A stretch of 64,000 bases of DNA from Desulfovibrionales bacterium (lineage in GTDB: Bacteria > Desulfobacterota > Desulfovibrionia > Desulfovibrionales > Desulfonatronaceae). Positions 17,406 through 26,475 of this stretch are shown in pieces. The DNA lies in the NCBI GenBank assembly GCA_007693505.1, contig REDL01000054.1, positions 43,400 through 107,399 on the forward strand, given 5' to 3'. Within the stretch, counting starts at the first letter, position 1, and the number at the start of each line of letters is the position of its first letter. The notes beneath the pieces are model-generated. The model saw only the letters and a list, made by a program, of their open reading frames with translations, did no database searches and had not been told where the DNA came from. The translations under genes and the position numbers were made by a program.

Positions 17406-18821
17406 CTAGACTCCCTTGCGGTGAGGACTGTGGCCGTCGCGGGAGGTGAGGTTCCAGGCGCAGAACGGAACAAGCCGCCCATCCGGCGCGGCCACATGGA
17501 TGCAGCAGCCCTTGAGCCGCTGCAAGTCCAGAGTCCAGGCATCCTGGAAGGCCATGCCCGTGACAGCCAGGGTGCGGCGGGCCTGCTGGAGAAAGACGTC
17601 CAGCGAGCCGGTGCCTTCCTGCGCTGATGGGGCGGTGACACTTTGCAGAGGACTTGGCGCGGACCACTGCCGGGCGACCACATCCACTGCCGCCTGAGCA
17701 CCATGGCCTGGGCTGGAGGGCTCATCAGGGCCGCAGCACGAGCGGGACAGGCCCAGGGGATCTAACGTCTTGTCAGACTGAACGAGATAGTTGCCGTGGA
17801 AAGAACAGCGCTCGTGCTCACATCCCGGAGGGCGCAGGTGATCCGTTCGGATTTGACCGCCGGTCTGTATTTCCAGGCCACGCATGATCTCCGGGAGGGT
17901 GATGCGCTGCCCGTCCTCTGGCGAATCAGGGTACCGGCCGAAATAGCTAACCGGCTGGAAATGAACGCCTCGGACCGTGGGGGTGGAGTCTGCAGCCAGG
18001 CGGATCAGCCCGCCAAGGTCGTGATTATTCACACCTGGCACAACAGTGGGCACCAGGACCACTCCCAGCCCCGCCTGGCCGCAGGCCCGTATCGTGGCCA
18101 GCTTGTCCGCCAGGAGTGGACGTCCGCGGAGTCGAGTGTAGATTGCGTCGTCGGTCCCGTCGAACTGGAGAAAGACCCAGGAGATCCCGGCCTCGCCCAG
18201 CATTGCGGCATATTCAGGTTCCCGGGCCAGGCGCAGGCCATTGGTGTTCAACTGGACGTGGGGAAAGCCGATGCGCCGCGCCATGGCGATCACCTTCGGC
18301 AGATCGTCACGCATGGTCGGTTCTCCACCGGAAAGCTGGAGCGGGACAGGTCCGCTCCGGGCAAAGGCCTGCCCAAGCCGGACCTCCAAGGCGGCCAGGT
18401 CAGGGTCGCTGTCAGTCGTGACTCCGGAATCCGCGAAACAGACCGGGCAGTGCAGGTTGCAGCGGTCGGTGACCTCCACCAGGACCGTGCAGGAGCGCTG
18501 GCGGTGCTCGGCACAGAGACCGCAGTCCCATGGGCAGCCTTGGCCCCGCCCGGGATATGGCGCTGCCGGTGTCGTTGCTGTCTTGTTCCGGCGCCAATCG
18601 TCCAGCAGAGGGGTTCCCCGCCAGATCACGGTCCGGCTGAGGCCATGCTCCGGACAGCGCTTTTCGAGGTACACGCAATCCTCCCGGCGTATGAATTCGG
18701 CGGTCAGGACACGGAGGCACTCGGGGCAGAGGGCACGGGTCGTGGCAGGCAGGGGGGGGATAAGTGGCTGCATTGTCGGAGACCGGATTTTGGTTTTGGC
18801 CGAAATGTCTTGTCGTGCCAT
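17406..18821 (-). CDS. TrsS-like radical SAM protein
   Basis: A CPEC...CPEHG zinc-finger-like N-terminus (residues ~32-58) precedes the radical SAM cluster motif CNLHCPVC, with SGGEPTMRDDLPKV and LNTNGLRLAREPEY typical of the barrel. The C-terminal ~120 residues carry further cysteines (SRSCCGPD, KGCCIHV). From memory this matches the TrsS radical SAM (seleno)protein family linked to Mop clusters; in this copy the equivalent positions read Cys, with no in-frame TGA. It likely modifies a partner or precursor during maturation. ATG 18821 is used; an upstream TTG and a downstream ATG at 18773 are alternatives, none with a clear ribosome binding site. Confidence 0.78.
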   Translation of the reverse strand: MARQDISAKTKIRSPTMQPLIPPLPATTRALCPECLRVLTAEFIRREDCVYLEKRCPEHGLSRTVIWRGTPLLDDWRRNKTATTPAAPYPGRGQGCPWDCGLCAEHRQRSCTVLVEVTDRCNLHCPVCFADSGVTTDSDPDLAALEVRLGQAFARSGPVPLQLSGGEPTMRDDLPKVIAMARRIGFPHVQLNTNGLRLAREPEYAAMLGEAGISWVFLQFDGTDDAIYTRLRGRPLLADKLATIRACGQAGLGVVLVPTVVPGVNNHDLGGLIRLAADSTPTVRGVHFQPVSYFGRYPDSPEDGQRITLPEIMRGLEIQTGGQIRTDHLRPPGCEHERCSFHGNYLVQSDKTLDPLGLSRSCCGPDEPSSPGHGAQAAVDVVARQWSAPSPLQSVTAPSAQEGTGSLDVFLQQARRTLAVTGMAFQDAWTLDLQRLKGCCIHVAAPDGRLVPFCAWNLTSRDGHSPHRKGV

Positions 18822-19022
18822 TGTTTTCAAGCCGAATCTTTATGAGCAGCAACAAACTCCTCATTCCACTCATGTCCGCTGCTGGCCATGCCCGCCGATG
18901 CCGGTTCATCCACGATGATCGGCGGTCACCGAGAGATGATCTTCATGTGTGCGATGGCTCGAAATGTCGGAGGACGTATGCACTGCAGGCTGTGCGGAGG
19001 TTTTTCGACAGATCAAGTTCGA
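18822..19022. other. Spacer inside the Mop maturation operon, possible deletion scar
   Basis: No convincing gene is seen here although flanking genes are on the same strand and otherwise tightly packed. A 28-codon minus-strand ORF (MVIELDLSKNLRTACSAYVL...) starts inside the end of the upstream oxidoreductase gene. From memory, D. vulgaris has a methyltransferase and a C-GCAxxG-C-C protein between the corresponding genes, so the spacer may mark their loss. Confidence 0.35.
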
Positions 19023-21251
19023 TCACCATTGACTCCGAGTCTCTGGTGATCCTCGCGATAGGCTTCGGCGGGCATGGCTGGCAACGAACCGTGAGTGGTC
19101 ACGGTTTTTGACCGTGGTCAATTCGTCTTGGCGCAGCTCATCGTCAAGTATTCGTCGCTGATCGATGGTGTCCCGCACGCCAGGTTCCATCACCAGGGAT
19201 ATTCGCTGATGGGCCTTGGGTTGAGACAACGCTCCGCCAAGCCGTTCCTTGAGCCGGGTTCGGTTCAGGCGGCGATCCGGAAGGCCAGGCCCCTTGCGGA
19301 TCATTGGCGCCGTGCTGCCGGGCTGCACCGCGTCAGGGCTCTTTGGGAACAGCAGGTCCAACAGATGAAAAACCTGCTTGCCGGACTGGGACAGGCTGTC
19401 CCGGCACATGGCGCAGTAGGCCAGGAAATCCTCGGGGCATCGTTTGGAGCGGGTGTCGGCCACCTGTCTGGCCAGGTCGGGGTTGACGGCATCCATCAGT
19501 CCGCCGAAACCGCAGCATTCCGTTAACGGACCGCCCAGAGTCGGTTCGACAATGGGCTGTTTCAGGTGGTGCAAAAGGGTACGCACTGCTTTGCGCGCCG
19601 GCTCCTGGTCCCGGGCGGTACAGGGATCGTGCAATGCCAGGGAGGCAGCAGCAGGTTTCGCGCCATCAGGCAACTTGATTTCCGCCAACTCCTCCCAGAG
19701 AGATCGAGTCGGGATTTCAGGAGCCGCTTCCCGCAATACATGCCGACAGGTGGTGCAGCCGAGGATCATCCGGGGTCGGCCCAGCTCGATCCATGCGTTC
19801 CGAATGAAGGCCACAGCCTCGTCGCGCAGGTCGTTTCTGGCCGCCCAGCGGGAGGGGGCTCCGCAACAGGTCAGCAGCACGCCGATCCCGCCGGAAATAT
19901 GATTTCGTAAATGCGTCAGAACATTCACCACATGTTCCGGAGAGGAACCGGCCAGCTGGCAACCAGGAAAAAAGCATGCACTGACGGAATCCGTGCCAGA
20001 TTGTAGGCCAAAATAGGCTTCCTCCGGAGAACAGGCCGCAGCCTGCTCCCGCAGTGCGAAATCGTGGGCCGATCCGGGCATCTTGCGGGCCGCTATCATC
20101 TCGGCCCGGGCCGTCATGCAGAACTGGCCCATGTCAAAGTCATGTGGGCAGATTGCCGCGCAGAGCTTGCAATTGCTGCATGAGAGGATCATCCGGTTGG
20201 CCTGGCGCATGCCCTGGACCACGGAAAGATTGTTGTAGATTTCCCGGGCCAGTTTTTTGGGGTAGCCCTTGTAGTGCTCCATATACACGCAGGCCTTGAC
20301 GCATTCCATGCACTCGCACTGCAGACAGCGTTGCGCTTCAGGCACTGCCTCCTCGAGGGTATAGCCGTCGGCATCGGCCATTGGTTGGGCCGCTGCCGGT
20401 TCAATGCCTGCAATGGACGTATACAGCCGGGTAGCCGTCGGCCCTTCCTTTTCCCGGCCCGCGGTCAGTGAGGCCCCCTGAAAGAGGCGCTCCATGGACA
20501 GCACGGTCTTGCGACCGGCCAGGGCCAGGAAAATAGGCGAGAACTCCAGGTAGTTCTGAACTGCGCCTCCAGCGAAAATCCCGGTCCTATTTGTCTGCAG
20601 GCTGATCGGATCGGCCTTTTGGGCCAGATCTTCCGCCCAGGCGGTCCATGGATCGTCGAGGCCGATATACACCGCATCGGCCTCCGAGGCGGCAGCTTCC
20701 AGGGTGTCGAAGCCCATGTTCTGATCTGCTTCGAACACAACGCCCATGGAGCGGAGCATCTCCAAACCGGCTTCCAGGGCCTGAACAGGCAGTCTCGCTT
20801 CCGGGATGTTACGCAGCACCCCGCCCAGGTTGGAGCCGCCGTGTTTGAGTGTCACATCGATGCCTTTGCGCCGCAGGTCGTGAGCAGCCACCAGACTGCT
20901 GGGGCCGCTCCCGAGGAGGACGACCCGGCGTCCCTTGGAGGGCAACAGGACCTGGCGCTGAGGGGAAGAAACGGCTTTGACCAGCGCGCGCTCGAGTTCT
21001 CCGATCCGGATCGGTTCGTCCACGTCCCCTCGCCGACAGGAATTCTGGCAGGGATGGTCACAGATGCGTGCGAAAATTTCGGACAACGGCATGGTCCGCT
21101 CCAGAATCTTGCGTGCCTCGGATACTTTGTTCCCGGCCAGCAGGCGCATCATGCCCCGGACGTCCACATGCAGCGGACAGGCAGCCTGGCAGTATGGCTG
21201 TTCTTCCTGAATGCACTTGTTTTCCCAGGCGCGTAGTTCGCTTTGTTCCAT
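19023..21251 (-). CDS. FAD/NAD-linked oxidoreductase with dicluster and CCG domains, Mop cluster
   Basis: The N-terminus is GltD-like (CQAACPLHVDVRGMMRLLAG, ICDHPCQNSCRRGDVDEPIR) with a Rossmann segment (VVLLGSGPSSLVAAHDLRRK). A 2x[4Fe-4S] module (CLQCECMECVKAC, then CSNCKLCAAICPHDF) follows, then two HdrD-like CCG regions (FFPGCQLAG...CCGAP; LHDPCTARD...CCGFGG). It would move electrons between NAD(P)H, FeS clusters and a thiol or partner enzyme, probably the aldehyde oxidoreductase. The last ~35 residues after ISLVMEPGVRDTIDQRRILDDELRQ do not resemble the redox tail I recall in homologues, so the 3' end may be frameshifted or truncated. Confidence 0.75.
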   Translation of the reverse strand: MEQSELRAWENKCIQEEQPYCQAACPLHVDVRGMMRLLAGNKVSEARKILERTMPLSEIFARICDHPCQNSCRRGDVDEPIRIGELERALVKAVSSPQRQVLLPSKGRRVVLLGSGPSSLVAAHDLRRKGIDVTLKHGGSNLGGVLRNIPEARLPVQALEAGLEMLRSMGVVFEADQNMGFDTLEAAASEADAVYIGLDDPWTAWAEDLAQKADPISLQTNRTGIFAGGAVQNYLEFSPIFLALAGRKTVLSMERLFQGASLTAGREKEGPTATRLYTSIAGIEPAAAQPMADADGYTLEEAVPEAQRCLQCECMECVKACVYMEHYKGYPKKLAREIYNNLSVVQGMRQANRMILSCSNCKLCAAICPHDFDMGQFCMTARAEMIAARKMPGSAHDFALREQAAACSPEEAYFGLQSGTDSVSACFFPGCQLAGSSPEHVVNVLTHLRNHISGGIGVLLTCCGAPSRWAARNDLRDEAVAFIRNAWIELGRPRMILGCTTCRHVLREAAPEIPTRSLWEELAEIKLPDGAKPAAASLALHDPCTARDQEPARKAVRTLLHHLKQPIVEPTLGGPLTECCGFGGLMDAVNPDLARQVADTRSKRCPEDFLAYCAMCRDSLSQSGKQVFHLLDLLFPKSPDAVQPGSTAPMIRKGPGLPDRRLNRTRLKERLGGALSQPKAHQRISLVMEPGVRDTIDQRRILDDELRQDELTTVKNRDHSRFVASHARRSLSRGSPETRSQW

Positions 21252-21287
21252 GCCGCTCGCTTTTTCAGGCTAAAGGTTGAAGAATGA

Positions 21288-21321
21288 AAGGGAGGGGCGG
21301 TTCATGAACCGCCCCTCCCTT
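21288..21321. terminator. Perfect 34-bp palindrome after mop
   Basis: Left arm GGGAGGGGCGGTTCA and its exact complement meet without a loop, extended by AA/TT on the flanks. It lies between mop (stop at 21466) and the next gene of the run, on the minus strand. It can work as a bidirectional terminator or as a REP-like element; the repeated-element interpretation is supported by a second hairpin right next to it. Confidence 0.6.
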
Positions 21322-21333
21322 ATTTCATTTGCT

Positions 21334-21356
21334 GGGGCAGGCATTCTGCCTGCCCC
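21334..21356. terminator. Second hairpin after mop
   Basis: GGGGCAGGC and GCCTGCCCC form a perfect 9-bp stem around ATTCT. Together with the adjacent 34-bp palindrome it would attenuate transcription from mop into the downstream maturation genes. Confidence 0.5.
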
Positions 21357-21465
21357 GTGGCGTCGATGGTTTGTTCAAACTGACTGCAAACCACCAGACA
21401 TTCGTCTCTTCAAGGACCTATTTGGTCTCAAGGTTGGTCAAAACGCTTTCCGGAAGTTCCGGCGG

Positions 21466-24213
21466 TTAACACGGCCGGGTCCAGCCGGGGTGGCACTGCA
21501 GCTTGGCAAGCACCTTCTCCGGACGAGCCGGGAGATGGGTGATGCGCACGCCGCAGGCGTTGTTGATGGCGTTGATGATCGATGCGTGCGGGCTGGTCAG
21601 GGGCAGTTCGCCAACACCGGCGGCCCCGTGGGGACCTTCGGGACGCGGGGACTCGATGTACATCAGTTCCAGGTCGTCCGGCACGGCCTTGATGTACGGG
21701 AAGCCCGCACCGACCATGGAGGCGTGCTTCTGGATGTCCTCGAAATCCTCGGTCAGGGCCAGACCGATGCCCTGGGCCATGCCTCCCCACATCTGCCCGT
21801 CCACGGCCAGCTTGTTCACGATCTTGCCCACGTCGCCGGCAAGGGTCATCTTGTCCACCTTGGTTTCGCCCGTGGTGGTGTCGACGGTGACCTCGGACAT
21901 GAACACGCCGTACATGTAGACCCTGAAGGGGGCACCCTGCCCGGTGGCCGGGTCGCAGTCCTTGGCATCGGGCACGGACCATTTACCTTCGTACTTGGTG
22001 GGCTTATTGGCCGCCTTCATTTCAGCATAGGTCATGTAGCCGCCGTCGGGCTTGGTCATGGCCTTGACCAGCTCCTCGCAGGCCACGCGGATAGCATTGC
22101 CGGTGACCACCTGCTGGCGGGAACCGCCGGAGGGGCCGGAGTTGGGTGTCTTGGCCGTGTTTGGCCAGGTGAAGTGGATTTTTTCCGGCGGCACGCCCAT
22201 CTTGTGCAGGGTCTCGTGGGCCGTGCACACGCAGCCGATGTCCGCACCCTGGCCGTGATCCTCCCAGGCGGTGTGGATGGTGAAGGTATCGTCCGGATTC
22301 ACTTCGGCCCAGGCCTCGGAGGAGTCCGGGCCGTCCAGTCCGCAGCCGTAAATGCCCAGGGACACGCCCACACCCTTCTTCAGGGTGTCCGTGGACTCCT
22401 TCTTGGCCTTTTCCAGTGCGGCCTGATACTTGGGACGGATCTTGTCGAACAGGTCCGGCAAGGGGAAGACTTCCGGCTCCTGTCCCGTTGGCGTGGTAGC
22501 ACCGGGACGGTAGCAGTTCTTGAAGCGCAGCTCCAGGGGGTCCATGCCCAGTTTTTCGGCCAGCATGTCCATCAGGGACTCGGAGGAGTAGAAGCTCTGG
22601 GGGGAGCCGTAAGCCCGGAAGGCCGAGCCCCAGGCGTGGTTGGTGCAGACCGTGCGCCCGTTACCGCGGATGTTCGGGATGTTGTAGCCCGAGCCGATGA
22701 ACTGGGTGCCGCGCATGGTCAGCAGGTCGCCGAACTCGGAGTAGGGGCCGTGGTCCACGGACCAGTCGGATTCCATGGCCTTCAGCTCTCCGTCCTTGGT
22801 GGCCGCGAACTTCAGGTTGATCCAGAACGGTGAGCGCTTTCCGGTGTATTGCTGCTGCTGCTTGTAGTTGTAGCGCAGGAAAACCGGACGTCCGGTGGCC
22901 AGGGCGGCCACCCCAACCAGGGCTTCCATGGTCGGGCTGAACTTGTATCCGAAGGTGCCGCCCATGGGATTGGCCACCACGGCCAGTTGTTCCGGCTCCA
23001 GGCCCAGGCCCGGGGCGATCATGTACAGGTGCAGGTGCACGCCGATGGACTTGGAATGGATGTACAGCTTGCCGTCGTCGCCCATGTACGCAAAGCCGAC
23101 GTCCGGCTCGATGGGCATGTGCGGCTGGCGCTGCAGATAGAAGTCGCCCTCCACGGTGACCATCTCCGGGTCGCTGAAGATGGGCGCGGTTTCCTCGCCT
23201 TTCACCAACTGGGTTTCATAGTACACATTGGGGGTGCCGGGATGGATCTCGATGGCGTCCTCGGCCATGGCTTCCGGCGCGCTCATGTAGGCCGGCAGGA
23301 CTTCCAGGTCCACCTTGACCTTGGCCGCGGCGGCCCGGGCATTGGCCTCGCTGTCCGCGCAGACAATGGCGATGGCTTCGCCGTACTGGAAGACCTTTTC
23401 GTCGCAGAGGATCGGCCGATCCCAGCCGTCGCCCTTGTTGGTGGGAAAGGTGATCAGACCAGTGATCCGGTTTTTGCCCTTGACGTCCTTGTGGGTCAGT
23501 ACACTGTGCACGCCGGGCATCTTCAGGGCCTCGGAGGCGTCGATGCCTTTGAGATTGGCGTGGGAGACCTCGGCCTGGACCAGGGCCAGGTGCAGGGCGT
23601 TGTCGGGCAGCTTCAAGCCCAGATCCGCGCCGTAATCCAGGGTTCCGGTGACCTTGCCCAGGGCCGTGGGCCGGGGCAGGGAGCTGCCCAGGGCGCTTTT
23701 CCCTTCAGGCAGTTTGAATTCCAGCTCCTCGGGTTTCATTTCGCCGCGCAGCACCTTGGCCGCGTCCATCACCGCGTCCACCAGCGGGACATAGCCGGTG
23801 CAGCGGCAGGCATTGCGATGCTTCTGGAACCAGTCGCGGACATCCTCCCGACTGGGGTTCTGGTTCTGGTCCAACAAACCCTTGGCCGAGACGATGAACC
23901 CCGGCGAGCAGAAGCCGCACTGGGCCCCGCCATGAACCATCCAGGCCTGCTGCAGAGGATGCAGGTTGCCCGGCTGGCCAACGCCCTCGATGGTCTCGAC
24001 CTTGGCGCCGTCTTCCACGCGCTTCATCTTGGTCACGCAGGAGCGAATGATCTTGCCGTTGATGATCACGCTGCACGCGCCGCACTGGCCCTCGCCGCAA
24101 CCGACCTTGGTCCCGGTCAGGCCCATCTGGCCGCGCAGCACGTCGGCCAGGGACGCGTCCCCGTCCACGATAATGTTGCGCCTGGCCGAGCAGAGCGCAC
24201 TGGACGGGGCCAC
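21466..24213 (-). CDS. mop: Aldehyde oxidoreductase Mop (molybdenum hydroxylase)
   Basis: Closely follows D. gigas Mop from memory over nearly the whole length. It has the plant-type [2Fe-2S] motif GCGEGQCGAC, the second cluster QCGFCSPG...RNACRCTG, Moco-binding loops MGGTFGYKFSPT and GSAFRAYGSPQ, AWEDHGQGADIG, GPSGGSRQQV, and the catalytic glutamate in GVGELPLTSPHA. The enzyme oxidises aldehydes to acids at a Mo-MCD centre in the cytoplasm. Homology begins at RRNIIVDGDASLADVLRGQ; the usual first ~10 residues (a VNG strand) are absent and no ribosome binding site precedes any start. I use GTG 24213 (915 residues), but the open frame reaches 24387 over an IS remnant, so the 5' end looks damaged. 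Confidence 0.85.
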   Translation of the reverse strand: MAPSSALCSARRNIIVDGDASLADVLRGQMGLTGTKVGCGEGQCGACSVIINGKIIRSCVTKMKRVEDGAKVETIEGVGQPGNLHPLQQAWMVHGGAQCGFCSPGFIVSAKGLLDQNQNPSREDVRDWFQKHRNACRCTGYVPLVDAVMDAAKVLRGEMKPEELEFKLPEGKSALGSSLPRPTALGKVTGTLDYGADLGLKLPDNALHLALVQAEVSHANLKGIDASEALKMPGVHSVLTHKDVKGKNRITGLITFPTNKGDGWDRPILCDEKVFQYGEAIAIVCADSEANARAAAAKVKVDLEVLPAYMSAPEAMAEDAIEIHPGTPNVYYETQLVKGEETAPIFSDPEMVTVEGDFYLQRQPHMPIEPDVGFAYMGDDGKLYIHSKSIGVHLHLYMIAPGLGLEPEQLAVVANPMGGTFGYKFSPTMEALVGVAALATGRPVFLRYNYKQQQQYTGKRSPFWINLKFAATKDGELKAMESDWSVDHGPYSEFGDLLTMRGTQFIGSGYNIPNIRGNGRTVCTNHAWGSAFRAYGSPQSFYSSESLMDMLAEKLGMDPLELRFKNCYRPGATTPTGQEPEVFPLPDLFDKIRPKYQAALEKAKKESTDTLKKGVGVSLGIYGCGLDGPDSSEAWAEVNPDDTFTIHTAWEDHGQGADIGCVCTAHETLHKMGVPPEKIHFTWPNTAKTPNSGPSGGSRQQVVTGNAIRVACEELVKAMTKPDGGYMTYAEMKAANKPTKYEGKWSVPDAKDCDPATGQGAPFRVYMYGVFMSEVTVDTTTGETKVDKMTLAGDVGKIVNKLAVDGQMWGGMAQGIGLALTEDFEDIQKHASMVGAGFPYIKAVPDDLELMYIESPRPEGPHGAAGVGELPLTSPHASIINAINNACGVRITHLPARPEKVLAKLQCHPGWTRPC

Positions 24214-24331
24214 CAATGCCGGAGGGAGGGGGCTGGAACTGCTTTTTTCACTGCATCCGCCACGCCCTGGAAACAGGACAGCCCAACAAGACACTGACGT
24301 GCCGTCGGGTGCGGACACTCGAGTCGAAGCA

Positions 24332-24730
24332 ATGCGGGGAACGATTTTTTGGCCTGGGAGGCTCGGTATAGAAATCCTTCCCGGCAAGGAAAGAGAAGCC
24401 TTGAATCTCGTTCGGAAGGGCAGGTTCCAGTTGCGCGGCTGGAGAAGCGACGGGCATGTTCACGCTGTCAAGTCGGTTATCGACCTGGATTTTTACAGCC
24501 GGAACCAGGAGGAAATTCTGGCTGAACTGGGGAAGGAAAAGGAAGGGGAGAATGTCGTCGCACTCTTCCTGGCGTATCTCCGGGTCAGAATATCCAGAAT
24601 GCGCGGGATTTGCCCGGACACGCTCCGACTGCACCTCAAGGAATGCGAATACCGGTTCAACAACGCCCGGACAGGAGGCTCGCTGAGCAGGAGAATCTTG
24701 GCGATTTTGCGGGAACGTCCGTTGGCGTGA
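24332..24730 (+). pseudogene. IS1595-like transposase, C-terminal remnant
   Basis: 132 codons resemble the end of ISXO2/IS1595 transposases: HVHAVKSVIDLDFYSRNQ is not diagnostic, but CPDTLRLHLKECEYRFNNAR followed by RRILAILRERPL is typical of the family C-terminus. The DDE catalytic domain is missing and the reading frame enters from mop antisense sequence. It lies head-to-head with the damaged start of mop, so an insertion followed by deletion probably removed the original mop promoter and first codons. Confidence 0.6.
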
Positions 24731-24822
24731 AGCGGGTGTCGCTTGGCCGGACTTGAAGCCAGAGCAGAGATTATTTCCGCATAGTTCTTGACAGCATGTG
24801 AACCAAAGGTCACAAGTTTCTT

Positions 24823-25131
24823 GTGTTTGATATTATCCAGAGTGAAACCTTTCAGCGTTGGTTGGCCAACTTGAAAGACCGCAAGGCCGCAGCCAGGGTC
24901 CAGGCACGTCTTGACCGGGCAGCGAATGGAAATTTCGGTGACGTCAAGCCTGTTCGCGAAGGAATCTCTGAAATGCGCATTGATCATGGCCCGGGCTATC
25001 ACCTGTAGTTCATTCGGCAAGGTTCATCGCTGATCGTGCTTCTTGTCGGCGGCGACAAGCGCACGCAGGATGCGGACATTGCCCGCGCTCTCAAGATTGC
25101 CCAAGAATGGAGGAAAGAAAGTGATGGGTGA
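24823..25131 (+). pseudogene. higB: HigB/RelE-type toxin with in-frame amber stop
   Basis: The frame reads MFDIIQSETFQRWLANLKDR...RIDHGPGYHL, then TAG at 25006-25008, then FIRQGSSLIVLLVGGDKRTQ...AQEWRKESDG to TGA. Together these make a complete ~100-residue addiction-module killer of the HigB/RelE type, in which relatives have Tyr at the amber position (GYRxYFxR). One base change in a Tyr codon explains it. Unless suppressed, only a 61-residue fragment without the C-terminal catalytic strand is made. Confidence 0.75.
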
Positions 25132-25420
25132 AAAATTTATCCGCTACGACACCGCGAATTATCTCCATAGCGAGGAAGACATGGCCCTTTATCTCGACGC
25201 CTGTCTTGCGGAGGACCCTGGGGACGGCAGCCTGATCCGGACCGCTTTGGGGGTCATCGCCAGGGCCAGAGGAATGAGCCAGTTGGCTCGGGAGACTGGA
25301 TTGTCGCGGGAAGGGTTATACCGCGCCCTTTCCCCTGAGGGGAATCCCGAATTCAGTACGGTGATGAAAGTCGCTCGCGCTCTCGGCGTAAAATTGCACG
25401 CTGAACTTACCCATACGTAG
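25124..25420 (+). CDS. higA: HigA-like antitoxin (Xre HTH)
   Basis: 98 residues from MGEKFIRYDTANYLHSEEDM; the HTH is MSQLARETGLSREGLYRALS followed by NPEFSTVMKVARALGVKLHA, the standard C-terminus of addiction-module antidotes paired with HigB-type toxins. GGAGGAAAG precedes the ATG, which overlaps the toxin's final codons, the usual toxin-first order. The antitoxin looks intact although its toxin carries an amber codon, as expected when the toxin decays first. Confidence 0.82.
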   Translation: MGEKFIRYDTANYLHSEEDMALYLDACLAEDPGDGSLIRTALGVIARARGMSQLARETGLSREGLYRALSPEGNPEFSTVMKVARALGVKLHAELTHT

Positions 25421-26415
25421 ATTCTGCTTCCGCGGATTCCATCTCAAGCCCTGGCCGAAGGTTAAGACAGCGAACCCGCCACATTCCCGCCGCTGGCTCC
25501 AGGATGCTCAAGCCGGCCCAGTCCATTTGAATTCGAAACAGGTTGTTCAGCGGCATGCCCAGGGCATGGCAGAGCAGAGTGCGGATCACGCCGGCGTGGG
25601 TCACGGCCAGCACCGGGCCGTTTTGTGCACGGGCCAATGGCGGACATCTCCTGGAACACGGGATAAACCCGGTCCAGAACGTCCTGGAAGCTCTCTCCGC
25701 CTTCGGGCCGAAAACCGGCAAAATTTCTTCCCCGTTCTTCCCAGGCGCCGGGAAAGCGCCGCTCGATTTCTTCCCGGTCAAGCCCTTCCCAGGTGCCGAG
25801 TTGGATTTCCCGCAAATTGTCACGCAACAGTACTGATTCGGGATGGTCCGTCACGGCCAGCCGGGCGGTTTGCACGGCGCGTCGCAGCGGACTTGCAAAG
25901 GATGCCGCAGGCGGGCTGGCGGCGAATGTAGTCTGCCATGCCATGGCCTCCGCCAGTCCGGTGTCGTTCAAGGGAATGTCGTCCGTGCCGACGAGGGTGC
26001 CGGGTGATCGTTCCACGCTGGCATGACGCAACAGGATCAGGGCGCCGGGCTTGATGGCGTGAAGATTTGGCGCGGGCTCGCTTCTGCCCGGCAGCTCATG
26101 GCCTCGGCCCTGGATGACGATGCTGTGATGCCCATAGGCCTGGCCCTCCCAGGAAAAGGACCGCCCGGCAGAGTCATATGTTCCGCGGATGCCCAGCGTT
26201 GCTTCCTTGAACTGACCCAGGGCCGGGGGGGCCTGGTCCCTGGTCTTGCGAACCGTCATTGTCCCGGTCAGCTCCCCACTCATCTTCGTCTCAAGCCGCC
26301 CCTGAAAGACATACCTTGTTCCTGATCCGGAAAAGGTCCCGCCGGACATGCGCATGGCTCCATGGTCCATCCCGTCCTGAGCAATAAGGTCAAGACGATA
26401 CAACCCGTTACGCAT
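25407..26415 (-). pseudogene. GrlR-domain/histidine phosphatase fusion, frameshifted
   Basis: A strong AAGGGAGG precedes the ATG at 26415. Residues 1-105 resemble a GrlR-type beta-barrel (MRNGLYRLDLIAQDG...GSGTRYVFQGRLE). The rest is a histidine phosphatase with the RHG-like LILLRHASVERSPG and SPLRRAVQTARLA. Near 25636 the frame shifts by one base (an extra G in GCCATTGGCC): the second catalytic histidine region (NGPVLAVTHAGVIRTLLCHA) is only found in another frame that continues to 25407. Restoring one base gives a complete ~335-residue protein. It follows the NTP transferase gene, matching what I recall next to DVU_1551. Confidence 0.72.
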
Positions 26416-26475
26416 GGTTGCCTCCCTTGCCTTGATCGTGAAAGGCATCGTCTCTTGGTTCATCTGCATGGCTGA

